A stretch of DNA of 15,683 nucleotides from NCBI GenBank assembly GCA_001914705.1, contig MNDB01000097.1:1-15683 (forward strand), read 5' to 3'. Made by a program: the position numbers and the translations under genes. Within the stretch, counting starts at the first letter, position 1; each line of letters starts with the position of its first letter. The notes under the pieces are model-generated. The model did not search any database. It was not told where the DNA came from and was given only the letters and a program-made list of their open reading frames with translations. The stretch comes from Actinobacteria bacterium 13_2_20CM_68_14 (GTDB taxonomy: Bacteria; Actinomycetota; Thermoleophilia; Gaiellales; Gaiellaceae). This document shows positions 14,587 through 15,683 of this stretch, piece after piece.

Positions 14587-15683
14587 TCATGGCTGGAGCG
14601 AGTAAGCGATCAGTTGGAACTGCGGCTTCTTGAGAAACCCTGGCGCGGCCGCGCCGACGAGCAGCGTGTCGCCGTCGATTGCCGGGAAGGCGTTGATGCC
14701 GGCGGGGGCTTTTGCCGTCCAGAGCGTCTTGCCAGTCTGGGTGTCGAAGGCGTAGATCGTGCCGGCGTAATCGCTGGTGAAGACGACGTCGTTGGCGACC
14801 GTTGCCGCCCCGAAGTCCATCGACGGCAACGCCTGCTGCCAGAGCACCTTGCCCGTTGCGGCGTCAATCGCGGTGAAGCCGCCCCGGCCCGTATTGAGGC
14901 CGGCCGTCGTGCCCGCGATCCCGCCTGGGAGACCGGTCGCGCGAGCGCGCGTCGGGAAGTTGAGCCAGGGCACAAAGACACGGCCCTGGGCGAGCGCCAT
15001 CGGGGTCTCGACTCCTCCCAGGTCACCCGGGAAGATCGTGATGATCTTGCGGGGCAGCGGCCCTGTGTCGTTCTGGTGCTTGCCGACTGGGCGCGTCCAG
15101 AGACGCTGTCCGTTGTCGGCGCGATAGGCGTAGACCTTGCCCATCTTGCCGGCTACCACCACGACCTCGGTCTCGACGCCCTGGATCGGAAGCGGCGTGA
15201 CGATCGCCGGGATCATCAGGTCGTAGTCGCGGACGTCGTGCGGGACCGCCTGCCGGAACCAGAGGAGCTTGCCCGTCTGGCCGTCGAGGGCGACGAGCGA
15301 GTTCGTATAGAGATCGGGGCCGGGCCGGCTCGACCCGTTCGGGAATTTGGGCGTGCCGTACAGCGGAGCCGGGTTGGCGATGGAGATGAAGACCCGTCCC
15401 TGGCTGTCGACCGAGGGCGGGTACCAGAGGCCGCCGCCGCTGTTGACCTTCGGGTTGCCGAACAGCTTGGCCCCGTCTGAGATCGTGTTGAACTTCCACT
15501 TCGTCTTGCCGGTGGCGGCGTCGAGCGCCCATACGATGCCGTCTCCGTTGCCCTTGTAGAAGGAATTGACGTTACCGGGCACAGTGCTGAAGACGACGGT
15601 GTTGTCGAAGACCTGGGGCGTCATGTCGATGCCCTCTTGGTTGTTGCGGGGCAACTTTTTGGCCCAGATTTGCTTTCCCGTCT
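14587..15683 (-). CDS. PQQ-type beta-propeller dehydrogenase-like protein (partial, N-terminus beyond right edge)
   Basis: The frame is open to the right edge, so the N-terminus is missing; 364 residues are visible, starting TGKQIWAKKL. Repeated propeller motifs with G-x-x-x-W are spaced through it: DAATGKTKWKFN, DGQTGKLLWFRQAVPHD, DNGQRLWTRPVG, DAATGKVLWQQALPS and DTQTGKTLWTAKAP. QAVPHDVRDYDL corresponds to the PHDxxDYD stretch of PQQ-dependent alcohol dehydrogenases, which carries the catalytic aspartate. No C-terminal cytochrome c domain follows (it ends QLIAYSLQP), so it would need a separate electron acceptor; the cupredoxin 26 bases downstream is the obvious candidate. The vicinal Cys pair of quinoprotein alcohol dehydrogenases is not in the visible part. 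Substrate and PQQ occupancy are unproven. A TTG at 15654 is internal, not a start. Confidence 0.88.
   Translation of the reverse strand, partial: TGKQIWAKKLPRNNQEGIDMTPQVFDNTVVFSTVPGNVNSFYKGNGDGIVWALDAATGKTKWKFNTISDGAKLFGNPKVNSGGGLWYPPSVDSQGRVFISIANPAPLYGTPKFPNGSSRPGPDLYTNSLVALDGQTGKLLWFRQAVPHDVRDYDLMIPAIVTPLPIQGVETEVVVVAGKMGKVYAYRADNGQRLWTRPVGKHQNDTGPLPRKIITIFPGDLGGVETPMALAQGRVFVPWLNFPTRARATGLPGGIAGTTAGLNTGRGGFTAIDAATGKVLWQQALPSMDFGAATVANDVVFTSDYAGTIYAFDTQTGKTLWTAKAPAGINAFPAIDGDTLLVGAAAPGFLKKPQFQLIAYSLQP

Overview
This is a 15.7 kb GC-rich window from a chromosome-like, densely packed bacterial region. The GC-biased codon use, short intergenic gaps, GTG/TTG starts, a stand-alone cytidylate-kinase-like protein, an NhaA-thioredoxin fusion, an HxlR regulator and 14-helix DHA2 exporters fit Actinomycetota. 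My best guess is a Thermoleophilia-like lineage (Gaiellales/Solirubrobacterales), but that placement is inference. I see no rRNA, tRNA, CRISPR array, insertion sequence or phage gene, and no intergenic stretch longer than 300 bases.

Left part (1-5778). A DHA2-type MFS exporter runs off the left edge on the minus strand. It is divergent from a cytidylate-kinase-like gene on the plus strand, and a MerR-style palindrome lies in the gap between them. The kinase-like gene converges on, and overlaps by 6 bases, a minus-strand pair: a second MFS transporter followed by an NhaA Na+/H+ antiporter fused to a DsbA-like thioredoxin domain.

Middle (5779-10543). A 120-base divergent region carries a 12-base-arm inverted repeat just before lon, which encodes an ATP-dependent protease. 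lon overlaps by 14 bases an HxlR-family regulator. That gene is followed after 48 bases by a DHA2 exporter carrying a fused C-terminal MarR-like winged helix. The three genes look like one transcription unit: proteostasis, a redox- or drug-responsive regulator, and an efflux pump with its own DNA-binding-like tail. A perfect 13-bp hairpin lies inside the hxlR coding sequence.

Right part (10544-15683). A 253-base leader with nested hairpins precedes a secreted TIGR03118-type protein. Its terminator hairpin is shared with the 3' end of a convergent dedA gene. dedA is divergent from a DMT-superfamily membrane protein. The rest is on the minus strand. In transcription order it holds a PQQ-type beta-propeller dehydrogenase-like protein (cut by the right edge), an exported cupredoxin with a full type-1 copper ligand set, a strong hairpin, an Ohr peroxidase with all four active-site residues, and an overlooked 52-residue protein with one membrane helix and a CxxC/HxxxC zinc-ribbon-like tail.

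No obviously new defence or biosynthetic system is present. The points most worth a second look are the exporter-MarR fusion next to an HxlR gene downstream of lon, the small zinc-ribbon membrane protein beside ohr, the palindromes at 1603-1618 and 5858-5891, and the in-frame coding hairpin in hxlR.
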